A program made the translations under genes and the position numbers. From Bog-756 sp963829235 (GTDB lineage: Bacteria; Actinomycetota; Acidimicrobiia; Acidimicrobiales; RAAP-2): a stretch of DNA of 64,000 nucleotides. The stretch spans positions 682,001 to 746,000 of the forward strand of contig CAWHIF010000009.1 in assembly GCA_963829235.1 (NCBI GenBank). The letters run 5' to 3'. Position 1 is the first letter of the stretch; every line of letters starts with the position of its first letter. Below are positions 1 through 10,600 of the stretch, in pieces. Under the pieces are notes generated by a model, which was not told the origin of the DNA, did not search any database, and saw nothing but the letters and a program-made list of their open reading frames with translations.

Positions 1-1359
1 CCCCCCGGTGCCCACATCGTGCACCGATCGGACCACCCGTCCCGACGCATCGCGTGTCACCGAATACCCCCGCTCCAGCTGGCGCTGGTAGTCGTAGGCG
101 CCGAGCAGTCTGCGCCACTGGTCCAGGCGCTGATCCTCGGCGAGAAGCTGGCGCCCGGGCAGCGCGGCCAGCCGGGTGGACCGGCCGACAAGGGCTTCGT
201 CCTCTGCCCGGAGCCCGCGGCGGGCGGCCACGGTCAGCGCCTCACCCCGGGCGGACAGCCGGAGGGCGTGGGTGTCGAGCTGGCCCCTCGACACGCCACG
301 TAACGTGCGGGCCCGGTGACCGAGTCCGTCGCCATGACGGTCGAGTTGGGCACGCGCACCGATGGCCGCCGCCCGTTGGCGGGAGGCCAGGAGCCTGTCG
401 GCGGCCAGGATTCGATCGCGGGCCATCCGGGCCACCGCGGCACCGGCGTCTTCGACCCGCCTCCAGTAGTCGATGACCAGGAGGGCCAGCTCCTGCCCGC
501 ACTCGGTCGGGGTGATGAACGAGCGGTTGGCCACTTCGTCTGCGACCGACTGGTCGCCGGTGTGGCCGATGCCGGTCCAGACCGGGACCACAGAGGTGGC
601 GATGGCGCGGGCCACAAGCTCCTGGTCGAAGGCGGCCAGGTCGGCCTTGGATCCCCCTCCCCGCACCACGACGATGACGTCGAGGAGTTCGGCCTGCAGG
701 TTCGAGATGGCGGCGGCGACCCGGGCGGGCGCCACCTTGCCCTGGACGGCCGTCGGCGCCACCGTGACCTCGAAGGCCATTCCCGAGCTGCGCAGGCCAC
801 CCAGGAAGTCGTGGTAACCCTCGGTGTCCGGGCTGGCCACGAGGCCCACCCGGAGCGGGAGAGCAGCAACCCGCAGCCCCCTTTGGCGGTCGAAGAGACC
901 TTCGTCGACGAGCGCCTTGATGAGCCGGGCCCGCTCGGCGGCCACCTTGCCCAGGAGGGCGTCGGTGTCGAGCTCGGAGAGGATGAAGTCGACGGTGCCC
1001 CGGGCCTTGTAGAACTCGACCTTGCCCCGGGCCCGCACCACCATGCCGGCGTCCAGTGTGATGCCCAGGCTGTCGAGCGTGGTCCGCACGCTGCGCCACC
1101 GGGTCGACCAGCACTTCACGTTGAGTGTCGGGGCGCCGCTGTCCTGGGCATTGGTCGGGTCGACCAGATCGATGAAGCAGTGGCCCTTCGGGAGGACCTT
1201 CATGGTCCGGATCTCCCCGGTGATCCAGAGCTCACTGGAGAACGCCGATCGGAGGGCCCGGTCGACACGGTTGTAGAACTCGGTGATGGAGAGCGCGTCG
1301 GTACCCACGCCCCCGGGTGAGGGCGGTCGGGGTCTGGTGACGGGCGAACCACTGGGCAC
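1..1359 (-). CDS. xseA: Exodeoxyribonuclease VII large subunit, C-terminus cut by the window edge
   Basis: Large subunit of exonuclease VII, which degrades single-stranded DNA in the cytoplasm together with XseB. The frame is open from a GTG at 1359 to base 1, giving 453 codons. The N-terminal third has the OB-fold wording of the family (ITEFYNRVDRALRSAFSSEL, then WITGEIRTMK). The catalytic half has DVIVVVRGGGSKADL and the GHTGDQSVADEVANRS stretch, and RGYSVTRDASG lies near the end, so only a few tens of residues should be missing. There is no Shine-Dalgarno (SD) sequence. A TAACCT hexamer ends 6 nt before the GTG, which suits a leaderless transcript. xseB probably follows beyond the left edge. 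The call rests on several family motifs and is secure. Confidence 0.95.
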   Translation of the reverse strand, partial: MPSGSPVTRPRPPSPGGVGTDALSITEFYNRVDRALRSAFSSELWITGEIRTMKVLPKGHCFIDLVDPTNAQDSGAPTLNVKCWSTRWRSVRTTLDSLGITLDAGMVVRARGKVEFYKARGTVDFILSELDTDALLGKVAAERARLIKALVDEGLFDRQRGLRVAALPLRVGLVASPDTEGYHDFLGGLRSSGMAFEVTVAPTAVQGKVAPARVAAAISNLQAELLDVIVVVRGGGSKADLAAFDQELVARAIATSVVPVWTGIGHTGDQSVADEVANRSFITPTECGQELALLVIDYWRRVEDAGAAVARMARDRILAADRLLASRQRAAAIGARAQLDRHGDGLGHRARTLRGVSRGQLDTHALRLSARGEALTVAARRGLRAEDEALVGRSTRLAALPGRQLLAEDQRLDQWRRLLGAYDYQRQLERGYSVTRDASGRVVRSVHDVGTGG

Positions 1360-1365
1360 GGCGCC

Positions 1366-1371
1366 AGGTTA
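1366..1371 (-). promoter_or_regulatory. Candidate -10 box for leaderless xseA mRNA
   Basis: TAACCT on the minus strand, 6 nt upstream of the xseA GTG. The same TANNNT-N6-8-start arrangement recurs at about a dozen genes here. No -35 box is evident. Confidence 0.45.
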
Positions 1372-1457
1372 GAGCCACCCTGTGACCCGGACTGCCGTCG
1401 GGACCGGCCGTGCTCGGCGGGCACGGGCTGGGCCTGGTGTGGGACGATGGTGGAGAC

Positions 1458-1848
<391 letters not shown>

Positions 1849-1853
1849 GTCAA

Positions 1854-1872
1854 CCAGGGATCTTGTCCCTGG
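1854..1872 (+). terminator. Hairpin just downstream of rnpB
   Basis: CCAGGGA (1854-1860), loop TCTTG, TCCCTGG (1866-1872): a perfect 7-bp stem 6 nt after the rnpB 3' helix. There is no T-tract, so it is either a weak intrinsic terminator or a 3' processing boundary. Confidence 0.45.
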
Positions 1873-1883
1873 GAGGGCCGAAC

Positions 1884-1991
1884 GTGACTCGCACAGGGCA
1901 TGACTCCGACGACTTCTACAGGGACCGGGGCAAGACTGGGAGGCTGACGGTCCACTGGGAGGATGTGGCGTTCGAGATTCGGCTGGACTGA
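1884..1991 (+). CDS. Possible 35-residue small protein
   Basis: GTG at 1884 preceded by a GGGAGG stretch 7-8 nt upstream, ending in TGA at 1989. The peptide is polar and charged, with GKTGRLTVHWEDVAFEIRLD at its C-terminus, which reads like the edge strands of a small beta fold. It lies directly after rnpB and could be a genuine short gene or chance. I recognise no family. Confidence 0.3.
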   Translation: MTRTGHDSDDFYRDRGKTGRLTVHWEDVAFEIRLD

Positions 1992-2397
1992 CCGGCTCCT
2001 GGAGCGCTAGCCGGGTTCCACCAGCAATCCGGACGGGCGAACGCCTACATACGGTGGTGACCCCTCCCACTTGATACCGGTTCACGGCGCCACGGCGAAC
2101 CGGCCGGAGCTTGCTCGCGGTTCGCCAGCGCACCGAACGTGCCTGCGGGGCCCGACACCTTCCGAGTCCTACAGTCCGGTGCGCGTCGTCTGGGTGGTCC
2201 TGCGCGAAATGGAGCCGTGGAGCCTGAAGCGGCAGGCAGTCACGCTCAAGCTACTGATTGGTGGTGCCGATGGTTCGGGGACGACACATTGCGGTTCGAG
2301 AGTGATCGCAAGTCATGCGGGCCCAGCGCTGCCACGCTACTCGCGTGCCTTCGCCTGGCGCCTCCATATCCGACACGAACGGCCGACAAGGTGGACG
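1992..2397 (+). other. Intergenic leader with one strong hairpin
   Basis: About 400 bases precede the large secreted-protein gene. GGCGAACCG (2094-2102) pairs perfectly with CGGTTCGCC (2118-2126), and GAGC/GCTC pairs within the loop. I recognise no known riboswitch class. The upstream extension of the downstream frame (back to 2071) lacks any secreted-protein character and is taken as non-coding. Confidence 0.4.
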
Positions 2398-5300
2398 ATG
2401 GCTTACCGACATACAAACGGTCATCGGGCCAATCCCGTGAGCCCCAACCGCCGACGTCCGAATCGCACACCTGCCTGGATGGCCATCGCAGGTGCGACGC
2501 TGGCCATACTCACCGCTCTGACAGTCCCGTTGGCTTCGACCTTCCCAGCCGGCGCGGCGGTGCCGAAGGGCTCGGTGCCGGCCAACTGGAACAGCGATCC
2601 CAACGCCAGTTGCGGCTCGTGGCATCAAGCCACTCCTCCCGGGGCCGGTTATGTCGGAACGCTCTCGCTCAGCGGCGGCGGCGGCGGCATCGGGGGAGCC
2701 GACCAATTCCCACCGTTCGACTACACGCTCCCGGCAGGTGGCCAGGGCGGCCTGGTTTCGACCGGGGTGGTCACGGAAGGATCGACCGTCTCCGTCTTCA
2801 CCGCATGTGGCGGAAGGAACAAGGACACCAGCAGCGGTGGAGCCGGGTACGGCGCAGGCGGATCCGCCGGGACGGGCACGCAGGAAGATGGCTACGACGG
2901 AGGCTCCGGGGGCGGGGCTTCGATCCTCTGCCTGGGATCGGTCACCTCTTCTTCCGGCTGCACCACGCCGTTGGTCATCGCCGGGGGCGGAGGCGGTACC
3001 GGAGCAGGGTACGACTGTGGCACCGCTGACGGTTGGGCCGGTGGTGGCGGCACGGCGGGCACAGGCTCCCCGGCCGACACCAACGGTTGGGACGTCGCCA
3101 GCGGCCAGAGCGGTTCAGACGGGTTCGGTGTCGCCGACCCTCCGGACCCACCACCGGATCTGGGCGATTTCGGGGATGCCGGCGGCGGCGGTTCGGCCAC
3201 CCAGGGCGGCGGTGGCGGGAGCGGCCCCGGCTACAACGGCGACGACGGAGCCGCCAACTTCCCGGGTCAGTCGACCGGGGGTGGGGGCGGGAACGGCCAC
3301 AACGCAGGTGGCGGTGGCGGTGGCGGTGGCTATACCTCCGGTGGTGGTGGTGGGGGGGACTACTGCGTCATCGGCGCCGCGGCCGGTGGTGGCGGTGGCG
3401 GCGGGGCGTCCGGGATCAACCTGGGGTACTCCTCGAGCGCCAGCTTCACCGGTGGCGCCAACGGTGCGGTCCAGCTTGTTTCTCCCAATTCCTGCACTAC
3501 CGGTGGCAATACCTACACCCAGGACGGTGGGTGCCCTGGGTACGTATCGCTCGAGTGGACCCCGGCCTCGACCGTGCCATCCATCAAGACGATGCTGCCG
3601 AACTCCGGACCCGAATCGGGCAATGGCACCGTGACCTTCACCGGAAGCAACCTGGCTCCGGTCAGCGCGGTCACGTTTGGCGATTCAGCTGACGCCAAAA
3701 TCGTGTCACAGACTCCGAACAAGGTCGAGGTCACCGTCCCGCCCGAAAGCATCTTCGACTACGGGGAGCCGTCGGTGGGGGTGGAGCTGTCCACCGTGGG
3801 GGGCACCGCCTACCAGTCCTACAGCTATACGACGAGTCCGTCGGCCCCCACCGTCACATCGATGGTTCCCAACTTCGGCCCCATGGCGGGCGGCACGGAG
3901 GTGGTCCTCACCGGCACCAACCTGGCCGGGGCCACCCACGTGGGCATGGGGTTCACCGACTCGATGAAGATCGTGTCGGACACCGCCACCAAAATCGTGG
4001 CCAGTACCCCAGCCGAGAATGAAGGCGCCTATTCCGTTCCGGTGACCACTCCCACCGGTGGGACACTTGCCCCAACTGACTTCACCGTCTACGGCACACC
4101 GGTGGTCACCACCACCTCCTTGCCGTCAACCCAGGTTGGTGAGCCGTACTCGGCTGCGCTGTCGGAAAAAGGTGCAGCCCCGCCGGTCACCTGGTCGATC
4201 GCCAGTGGGGGAACCCTGCAAACCGGGCTGTCACTCGATCCGGGGACCGGGGTGATCAGCGGCACGCCCTCGGTGGCCGGATGGGCGACGTTGCGTTACA
4301 AGGTGGTCGATGCCGACAACCTGTCCGGGGAAAGCGGGGACCTGATACTGAAGGTCAACGCGCTGCCCACCGCGACGAGTGCAACCATCATGCCGCTGAA
4401 CGACAGCTACGGAGCCCCCGTTACGTTTCAGGCCACTGTGACGTCGTCTTCTGGTACTCCGACGGGGACAGTGGCGTTCACCTCTGGCGCCACGCCTCTC
4501 TGCACCGCCACGCTGGTGACCGGTACTGACTCCGGCTCGTGCTCCACCAGCACCACTGCGGTCGGCACCGACCAGACGGTGACCGCCACCTACTCGGGAG
4601 ACTCCATGTATTCGGAGTCGAGTAGCCGGACCGGCGGTTTCGACGTGGGAAAGTCCACCACCACAACCAACGTCACAGCCAACCCCAGCACCACATCGTA
4701 TGGCACCGAGGTGTCCTATTCGGCCCAGGTCGTCCCTCCGTACAGCGGAGCCGGTATCGCCCCGCCGACCGGCAACGTGGTGTTCACCTCGGGCCCGATA
4801 ACGCTGTGCTCAACGTCGGTCTCGAATGGATCCGCCACATGCACGGGAGGCACGCCTACACCGGGTCCGACGGCGGTGGTCACGGCCACCTACGCCGGGG
4901 ACGGCAACTACCATGGGTCGACCGGCACAACACCGATGGACGTGTCCAAGGGGCAGGCGTCGGTGACCTCATCGGTCTTCCGGCCGAATCTCACCTACGG
5001 GGAAACGGCGACCTACTACGCCTATGCCACCGCCCCGGCCGGTACTCCTACCGGCTCGGTGACCTTCGTGACCGAGGGCGGGATGACGCTCTGCACGGCA
5101 ACGCTCTCCGCGGGTAGCGGCTCGTGCACCTCCAATGCGGCGGGCCCCGCCGGCGCCATCGTCGTCTACGCCAACTATTCCGGCGATGCCAACTTTGCCG
5201 CGATCACCGATAGCTACGCCACAAGGTCGGTCATCGATGTCAGTGCCACGACCCCGATCGTGAAGGTCAGCGTCGACCCGATCCTTTCCGTCTTCGGGGC

Positions 5301-7488
5301 CCCGCAGACCTACTCCGCCAAACTCCTCGGCAGCGGGCCTCTCGCTCCGACCGGTACAGTGACCTTCAGCGTCAACGGCACCGACCTGTGTTCGGCGAGC
5401 TTGGCCAAGGGTTCGGCCTCTTGTGCGCCGCCACTCGCACCGGGCGGCATGGGCTACACCGTGGTGGCCACCTACTCCGGGGACGACGATTATCTGGGGG
5501 CCCAGGGCCAGGCCACGACCACCGTCTTCGCGGCCCCGACCACCACGGTGACCCACGCCACACCGAACCGGACAGTTTTCGGCCAATCGGTCAGCTACTC
5601 GGCCACCGTGTCCTCGTCGGTTGGGACCCCGACCGGGACGGTCAACTTCACCGACGGATCGAGCAGGCTGTGCACCGCATCGCTTTCAGTTGGTACTGCA
5701 TCCTGTACCTCGAGCACAGCCCCGGTCGGAGTCGCCACCGCCACCGCCACCTACACAGGAAACGCGGACTTTGCCTCATCGGCCATGACCACTCCGATCA
5801 CCGTGGACAAGGCCCAATCGATCACCACTCCTTCAGTCAACCCGCCTTTGGTGGCTTACGGGTCTTCGGTCACCTATGGGGTCGTCGTGACCGGGCAGTT
5901 CTCCGGGACGCCCACCGGCACGGTGACCTTCATGACCGGAACCACCGGGCTTTGCGCTGCAACGCTGGCCGGTGGGAGCGCCAGTTGTACCAGTACGAAA
6001 GCACCCGGGGGAACGGACACCATCACGGCCACCTACTCAGGTGACGCGAGCTTCATCGGATCGACCAGCTCCATCCCGCTCACAGTGGTGCAGGCACCGA
6101 CCACTGCCAAGGCATCAGCCGACCCGGTGACCATCACCTATGCCAACAGGGTCGGCTTCTCCGCCACAGTGAACGGCCCAGACGCCGCGCCCGTCGGAGG
6201 GGGCACTGTCCAGTTCGTGGACGGCACCGATGTTCTCTGCCTGGCCAATGTCAGCGGCTCGGAAGCCTCGTGCTCATCCGATCAGGCACGGATCGGGCTG
6301 GACCAGACGATCACCGCGGTGTACGGGGGCACCGCCAACTACGCGACGACGCTGGCCACCACCACGCTCAACGTCACACAGGCCGCTACCAAGACCACGG
6401 TCAGTATCACCCCGCAGCCGGCTGTCTACGCCAGCCCGGTGACGTTTGCAGCCAGGGTGACCGCGCCGGCCGGTGCTTTCCCGAAGAACAGCACCCCCAC
6501 CGGCTCGGTCAGCTTCTCCATCGGAGCGCTCCCCCTCTGTACGGCCACCATCTCGGACGGGACCGGCTCGTGCCGAGCCAGCAATGCGCCGATAGGTGCG
6601 GGTCAGCTGGTTTCTGCCGTCTACTCCGGCGATCAGGTGTATCCGTCATCCACCGGCACTGCGTCGCTCTCCGTCGCATCGGGGCCCGGCCGGTGCTCAT
6701 CGACGGCTGAGGGATCGGCTTCCGTCCCCGGCGGATACTGGCTAGCTGGCGCCAACGGTGCGGTGTACTCGTGCGGCGATGCTCCGTTCTACGGCTCGCT
6801 GGTCACCCTCGGCGTTACCCCGACCCATCCGATCATCGGCATGGCGGCCACCCCAAACGGCAGGGGCTACTGGCTCGTTGCCTCCGACGGCGGGATCTTC
6901 GCCTTCGGAGACGCCGTCTTCTACGGTTCCATGGGTGGCAAACAACTGAACAGGCCGGTCGTGGGCATGGCCGCCTTGCCCGGGGGCGGGTACTACGAGG
7001 TGGCCTCCGACGGCGGGGTGTTCTCCTTCGGACCCGGGGCTGCCTTCTACGGCTCGGAAGGAGGCAAGCCGCTGAACGCGCCAGTCGTGGGCATGGACGC
7101 AGCAAAGGGTGGGGGGTACCGGTTGGTGGCCTCCGACGGCGGGATCTTCTCCTTCGGCCCCGGTGCTTCCTTCTACGGTTCCATGGGCGGCCACCCGCTG
7201 AACAAGCCGATCGTGGGCATGGCAACAACGGTTGATGGCGGCTACTGGCTGGTGGCCTCCGACGGCGGGATCTTCTCCTTCGGCCCCGGTGCTTCCTTCT
7301 ACGGTTCCATGGGCGGCCACCCGCTGAAGCAGCCGATCGTGGGCATGGCTGCCCCAACGACAGGCGGGTATTGGCTGGTGGCCTCCGACGGCGGGATTTT
7401 CACGTTCGGCTCGGCACGCTTCGCCGGGTCCACCGCTCGCCAGCGTATCAATGACATCGGCGGCATGGCCGCGGCAACACAACGGTGA
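2398..7488 (+). CDS. Giant secreted Gly-rich / IPT / Ig-like repeat protein with C-terminal SDGGIF repeats
   Basis: 1696 residues, probably surface-bound or released. The ATG at 2398 is chosen because an arginine-rich N-terminus and a hydrophobic segment (about residues 25-55, ending in PAGAA) follow it, with AAGGTGGA just upstream. Domains in order: a Gly-rich region with many GGGGG runs (about 85-365), two IPT/TIG-like domains (about 390-565), a putative-Ig He_PIG-like domain ending SGTPSVAGW (about 567-655), about nine to ten bacterial Ig-like (Big_3-type) repeats of the form PTGTVTFT...LCTATL...SCT...TYSGD (about 656-1430), then six repeats of about 42 residues with GYWLVASDGGIFSFG (about 1443-1696). 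Nearly every Ig repeat carries two cysteines, suggesting intradomain disulfides. The structure implies a matrix or adhesin role. No catalytic motif is seen. Confidence 0.85.
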   Translation: MAYRHTNGHRANPVSPNRRRPNRTPAWMAIAGATLAILTALTVPLASTFPAGAAVPKGSVPANWNSDPNASCGSWHQATPPGAGYVGTLSLSGGGGGIGGADQFPPFDYTLPAGGQGGLVSTGVVTEGSTVSVFTACGGRNKDTSSGGAGYGAGGSAGTGTQEDGYDGGSGGGASILCLGSVTSSSGCTTPLVIAGGGGGTGAGYDCGTADGWAGGGGTAGTGSPADTNGWDVASGQSGSDGFGVADPPDPPPDLGDFGDAGGGGSATQGGGGGSGPGYNGDDGAANFPGQSTGGGGGNGHNAGGGGGGGGYTSGGGGGGDYCVIGAAAGGGGGGGASGINLGYSSSASFTGGANGAVQLVSPNSCTTGGNTYTQDGGCPGYVSLEWTPASTVPSIKTMLPNSGPESGNGTVTFTGSNLAPVSAVTFGDSADAKIVSQTPNKVEVTVPPESIFDYGEPSVGVELSTVGGTAYQSYSYTTSPSAPTVTSMVPNFGPMAGGTEVVLTGTNLAGATHVGMGFTDSMKIVSDTATKIVASTPAENEGAYSVPVTTPTGGTLAPTDFTVYGTPVVTTTSLPSTQVGEPYSAALSEKGAAPPVTWSIASGGTLQTGLSLDPGTGVISGTPSVAGWATLRYKVVDADNLSGESGDLILKVNALPTATSATIMPLNDSYGAPVTFQATVTSSSGTPTGTVAFTSGATPLCTATLVTGTDSGSCSTSTTAVGTDQTVTATYSGDSMYSESSSRTGGFDVGKSTTTTNVTANPSTTSYGTEVSYSAQVVPPYSGAGIAPPTGNVVFTSGPITLCSTSVSNGSATCTGGTPTPGPTAVVTATYAGDGNYHGSTGTTPMDVSKGQASVTSSVFRPNLTYGETATYYAYATAPAGTPTGSVTFVTEGGMTLCTATLSAGSGSCTSNAAGPAGAIVVYANYSGDANFAAITDSYATRSVIDVSATTPIVKVSVDPILSVFGAPQTYSAKLLGSGPLAPTGTVTFSVNGTDLCSASLAKGSASCAPPLAPGGMGYTVVATYSGDDDYLGAQGQATTTVFAAPTTTVTHATPNRTVFGQSVSYSATVSSSVGTPTGTVNFTDGSSRLCTASLSVGTASCTSSTAPVGVATATATYTGNADFASSAMTTPITVDKAQSITTPSVNPPLVAYGSSVTYGVVVTGQFSGTPTGTVTFMTGTTGLCAATLAGGSASCTSTKAPGGTDTITATYSGDASFIGSTSSIPLTVVQAPTTAKASADPVTITYANRVGFSATVNGPDAAPVGGGTVQFVDGTDVLCLANVSGSEASCSSDQARIGLDQTITAVYGGTANYATTLATTTLNVTQAATKTTVSITPQPAVYASPVTFAARVTAPAGAFPKNSTPTGSVSFSIGALPLCTATISDGTGSCRASNAPIGAGQLVSAVYSGDQVYPSSTGTASLSVASGPGRCSSTAEGSASVPGGYWLAGANGAVYSCGDAPFYGSLVTLGVTPTHPIIGMAATPNGRGYWLVASDGGIFAFGDAVFYGSMGGKQLNRPVVGMAALPGGGYYEVASDGGVFSFGPGAAFYGSEGGKPLNAPVVGMDAAKGGGYRLVASDGGIFSFGPGASFYGSMGGHPLNKPIVGMATTVDGGYWLVASDGGIFSFGPGASFYGSMGGHPLKQPIVGMAAPTTGGYWLVASDGGIFTFGSARFAGSTARQRINDIGGMAAATQR
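6724..7473 (+). repeat. Six in-frame repeats of about 126 bp encoding GYWLVASDGGIFxFG units
   Basis: The repeats form the C-terminal propeller-like or fibrous tail of the large secreted protein. Two units are identical at DNA level for 79 bp (7124-7202 and 7250-7328, offset 126 bp), showing recent duplication. The gene at 40262-41680 carries a divergent set of the same unit. Confidence 0.85.
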
Positions 7489-7666
7489 GGCGAGGACCGA
7501 TCCAAGACGGCGAAGTTCTTTAGGTCCCCAACGGCCGCAGAATCCTCTGGCTGGTCGAAGTCACCTGGACCGCCGTCGTCGTTGAATCGTCGGCCAGGCA
7601 GTTACCCGCACCTCCACTGACTTGTCAGCAAGAGGCTTCGGACCGGAGACCACTGACGCACCGCAA

Positions 7667-10600
7667 TTACGGATACGGGTAGGAGAAGGCTTTGCCGGAT
7701 AACACCGATCCAGCGAGTGTGTTCACCCGAATCTTGACCATTGTGTCAGCAATGCCGGGTGGTATTCGGGCTTCGATCTCAGTATCGCTCGTCCCCATGA
7801 GTGTGGGCGGATTCGCGACGAGGGGCGAGCGAACAGAACCAAAGTAAACACTTTTCACGCTCCCCAAGCCCGTCCCGACGATCGTGACCTCTCCGCCTCC
7901 TGAGGCGGGGCTGCGAGTGGGTGAGAAACTGGAGATGTGCGGCTTCACTGGTTCGAAGTAGGTGAACGCGACGGTTGGACCGGTGGCTGAGGAGCACGCG
8001 CCGCTGTTGCAGACCTCGAACGAGCCGCTTCCCGAGCTTGTCGCGGGAGCAGTGAATGTGAGTTCGGTCGGCGACACGACCTTCACGTCGTTCGTGCTCG
8101 ATATCGGGATTGGGAATAGCCCCGCAACTTCGAGAACGAATTCGACGGTGGCACCCGCAGCGAACCCCGAACCCGAGGCGCTAACTGCCGTCCCGCCCGT
8201 CGTGGGACCCGAGTGTTTCGAGATGGCCAACAATGTCGGGGCCCGAGCGATAGTTATCGACTGCGGGTTGCTCTCGCCCCCGACGCTATGAACCGTGATG
8301 GGCATCTCGGTGATGGGTTCGGACGTGTTGAGCCCAAAGTAGTCCAGCTGCAACTCGTTCGGTTCGAAATCGGTCACGGAGGTGTCAGCGGTGGTGTAGG
8401 ACGCGCCGGCCGGCCCAAAGGTCACCTGTTGAAAGGTGAGGAAGTTGAAACCGGTTCCGCTGATCGTCACCGTCAGGGGAAGACCGAACTGGTTGACGTT
8501 CTCTGGAAGCGGAGTCGGCTCGAAGGCAGTGGTTGTCGGTGGCGGTGCATAGTCGAACTCGGTGGCTGCCGCGACGAGCTCGGTGCCCGGCGGAGCAGGA
8601 GCCGATGTCGATCCCGTCGGCGCAGGCAAGATCGGCGCCGTCGGGCTGGTGCCGTAGGCGTTGCTGACAGTCACCTCTACCTGGCAGATCGTGTCTGGCG
8701 AAACCGGAGGATTCGCCGAGGCGGTGGTGCAGTCAGTGGCACCCGTTTCCGGTGGGACAGACACTGACAGCTCCGCATCCGAGACCATCGTGACACCGGT
8801 GGCGGACACCCCACCGAAGGCGACGGTAGGGGCAGGGGCACTGTTCAGCCCTTCATCGAATCCGCTGCCGATGATGAGCACACGCTCGCCTCCGGCCGAC
8901 TGGCCGGCGCTCGGCCCGACGTAGCTGACCTGGGGAACCGGCCCCGCTCCTGTCTCTTTGACGAAATGGAACTCTGCGCGCGGTGTCGGAAGGCTGGCGC
9001 CGGCCGGACCCGCTGCCGTTACGACCACGCCACCCACTGGTCCGATTGGGGGGTTCGGATCGAGCGGCGAGGGTGGCGTGACCACACCCGATATCTCCGT
9101 CCCTGCGCGATTGATCTGCCCCGAGCTGACCTTCACTGACGTCGAACCGAAACTCACCGCGGTCACGGTGCTGAGATCGCTGCCGTCAATGGTGACCTTC
9201 GTGCCTCCCGTGTAGGGTCCGAGGTCTGGGCTCACTCCGGAGAGAGCCGGTCTTGGCGACAGCGAGGTGCCGTCGGAGCAGAGCAACGACGCCAGGCCCG
9301 GTTTGTCGCCCGGTCCGGCGACCCGTGGCGTCCCAAGGCCGCTCGCCAGGTCGTAGTCGCTGGTGGCGGGGTAAGCGCCGTCGTGCACGCCAAGGACGTC
9401 GTTGTCGCCCTGGGTGACGTCGTTGAAAGCTTGGGAGTACGTGCCCGCACTAGACGCAATGCGGTAGAGGGCCGGGTTGGCGAAGCCGATCGGCCCGAGG
9501 TTCTCTGAGGAGCAGAGGGCATCGCTCAACGCCGTGATCGCGGCCCACTTGGGAGCGGCCACGGACGTGCCCCCGAACGCGGTCCAGGTCCCGTCGTAAA
9601 AGACTGTATCGCCGTGGTTCTCATCAGCCGAGGCGGACACGTCGGGCACTTCGCGACAGTAGACACCGCCGGCTGCGCCGCACGGGAAGTTGGAAGAATA
9701 GCGACTCCTGACACCGGGTACGGCCAGGCCAGACTGCCACGATGGCATTTGCCACAGCTTGGAGATCCCTCCGCCTCCACCACCACCGGTCGATCCGTCA
9801 GCGATGCCGCCATCGTTCCAGACAACCTCGGTCGGAGGGTTGCTCGGAGCCAGCAGCGACGTCCCCCCCACCCCGGTCACATACGGCTGTGTGGCCGGGT
9901 CGGAGACGGTCAGGTTTGTGTCGGCAGGGTTGTTGCGGGAGCATCCCTCAGATCCGCTGTCTCCGGCGGCGGCAAACCAACTCTGGCCCTCGACCGCTGC
10001 CTGCTGGAAAAGAACGTTCTCGACCTGCTGAAAGCCTGGCGACAACTGATCGAACTCGTCTTCGCAGATACCCCAGCTCGTACTCACGACGGAGGCGTTA
10101 TCGTCGCCGACAATCGCCGCCTCCTCGTCCAACCAGCTGGCGAAGTTTTGGGGCGCTTCATAGACGTCGAGTTTGGCTGAGGGCGCGAGCGCCGATACCT
10201 CCTCGACGTCGAGAGTCGCCTCGCCCGAGCCGGAGCCGGCACCTGTCCCCCCATCGACCGGCACAAGCCGGATCGAGTCGGTGTGACTGACGCCGAAGTA
10301 GCACTTGTCGAACGCGGCGATGTCAGACATCGCGAACGGCTCGAGCTCGAAGATGTCGACCGTCTGGCCCGCGCCCAGGTTGCCGGATTTGTAAAGGTTG
10401 TCGGTGCCGTAGGCGTGAGCGACCTGATCTTCGGTGTACCCGTTGACGAGCTGCGCGAACTTCGTTGCGGCCGCACACGCGTGAGGCCCGCCAGCCGACT
10501 GCGGCGCTGTTCCCGAGAGCCGGGCAGCCGCCGCCGCCGCAGACGCGGTTCCGGGCAGCCGGATGGCGAAGGACGCGTGACCAGCTTCGTTTGAGATGTC

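Noticed and set aside
316..1320. Plus-strand 334-codon frame over xseA
   Set aside because: It is an antisense shadow; the minus frame carries the XseA motifs.
2071..2397. N-terminal extension of the giant gene from base 2071
   Set aside because: Composition is not protein-like, and the signal peptide and SD support the start at 2398.
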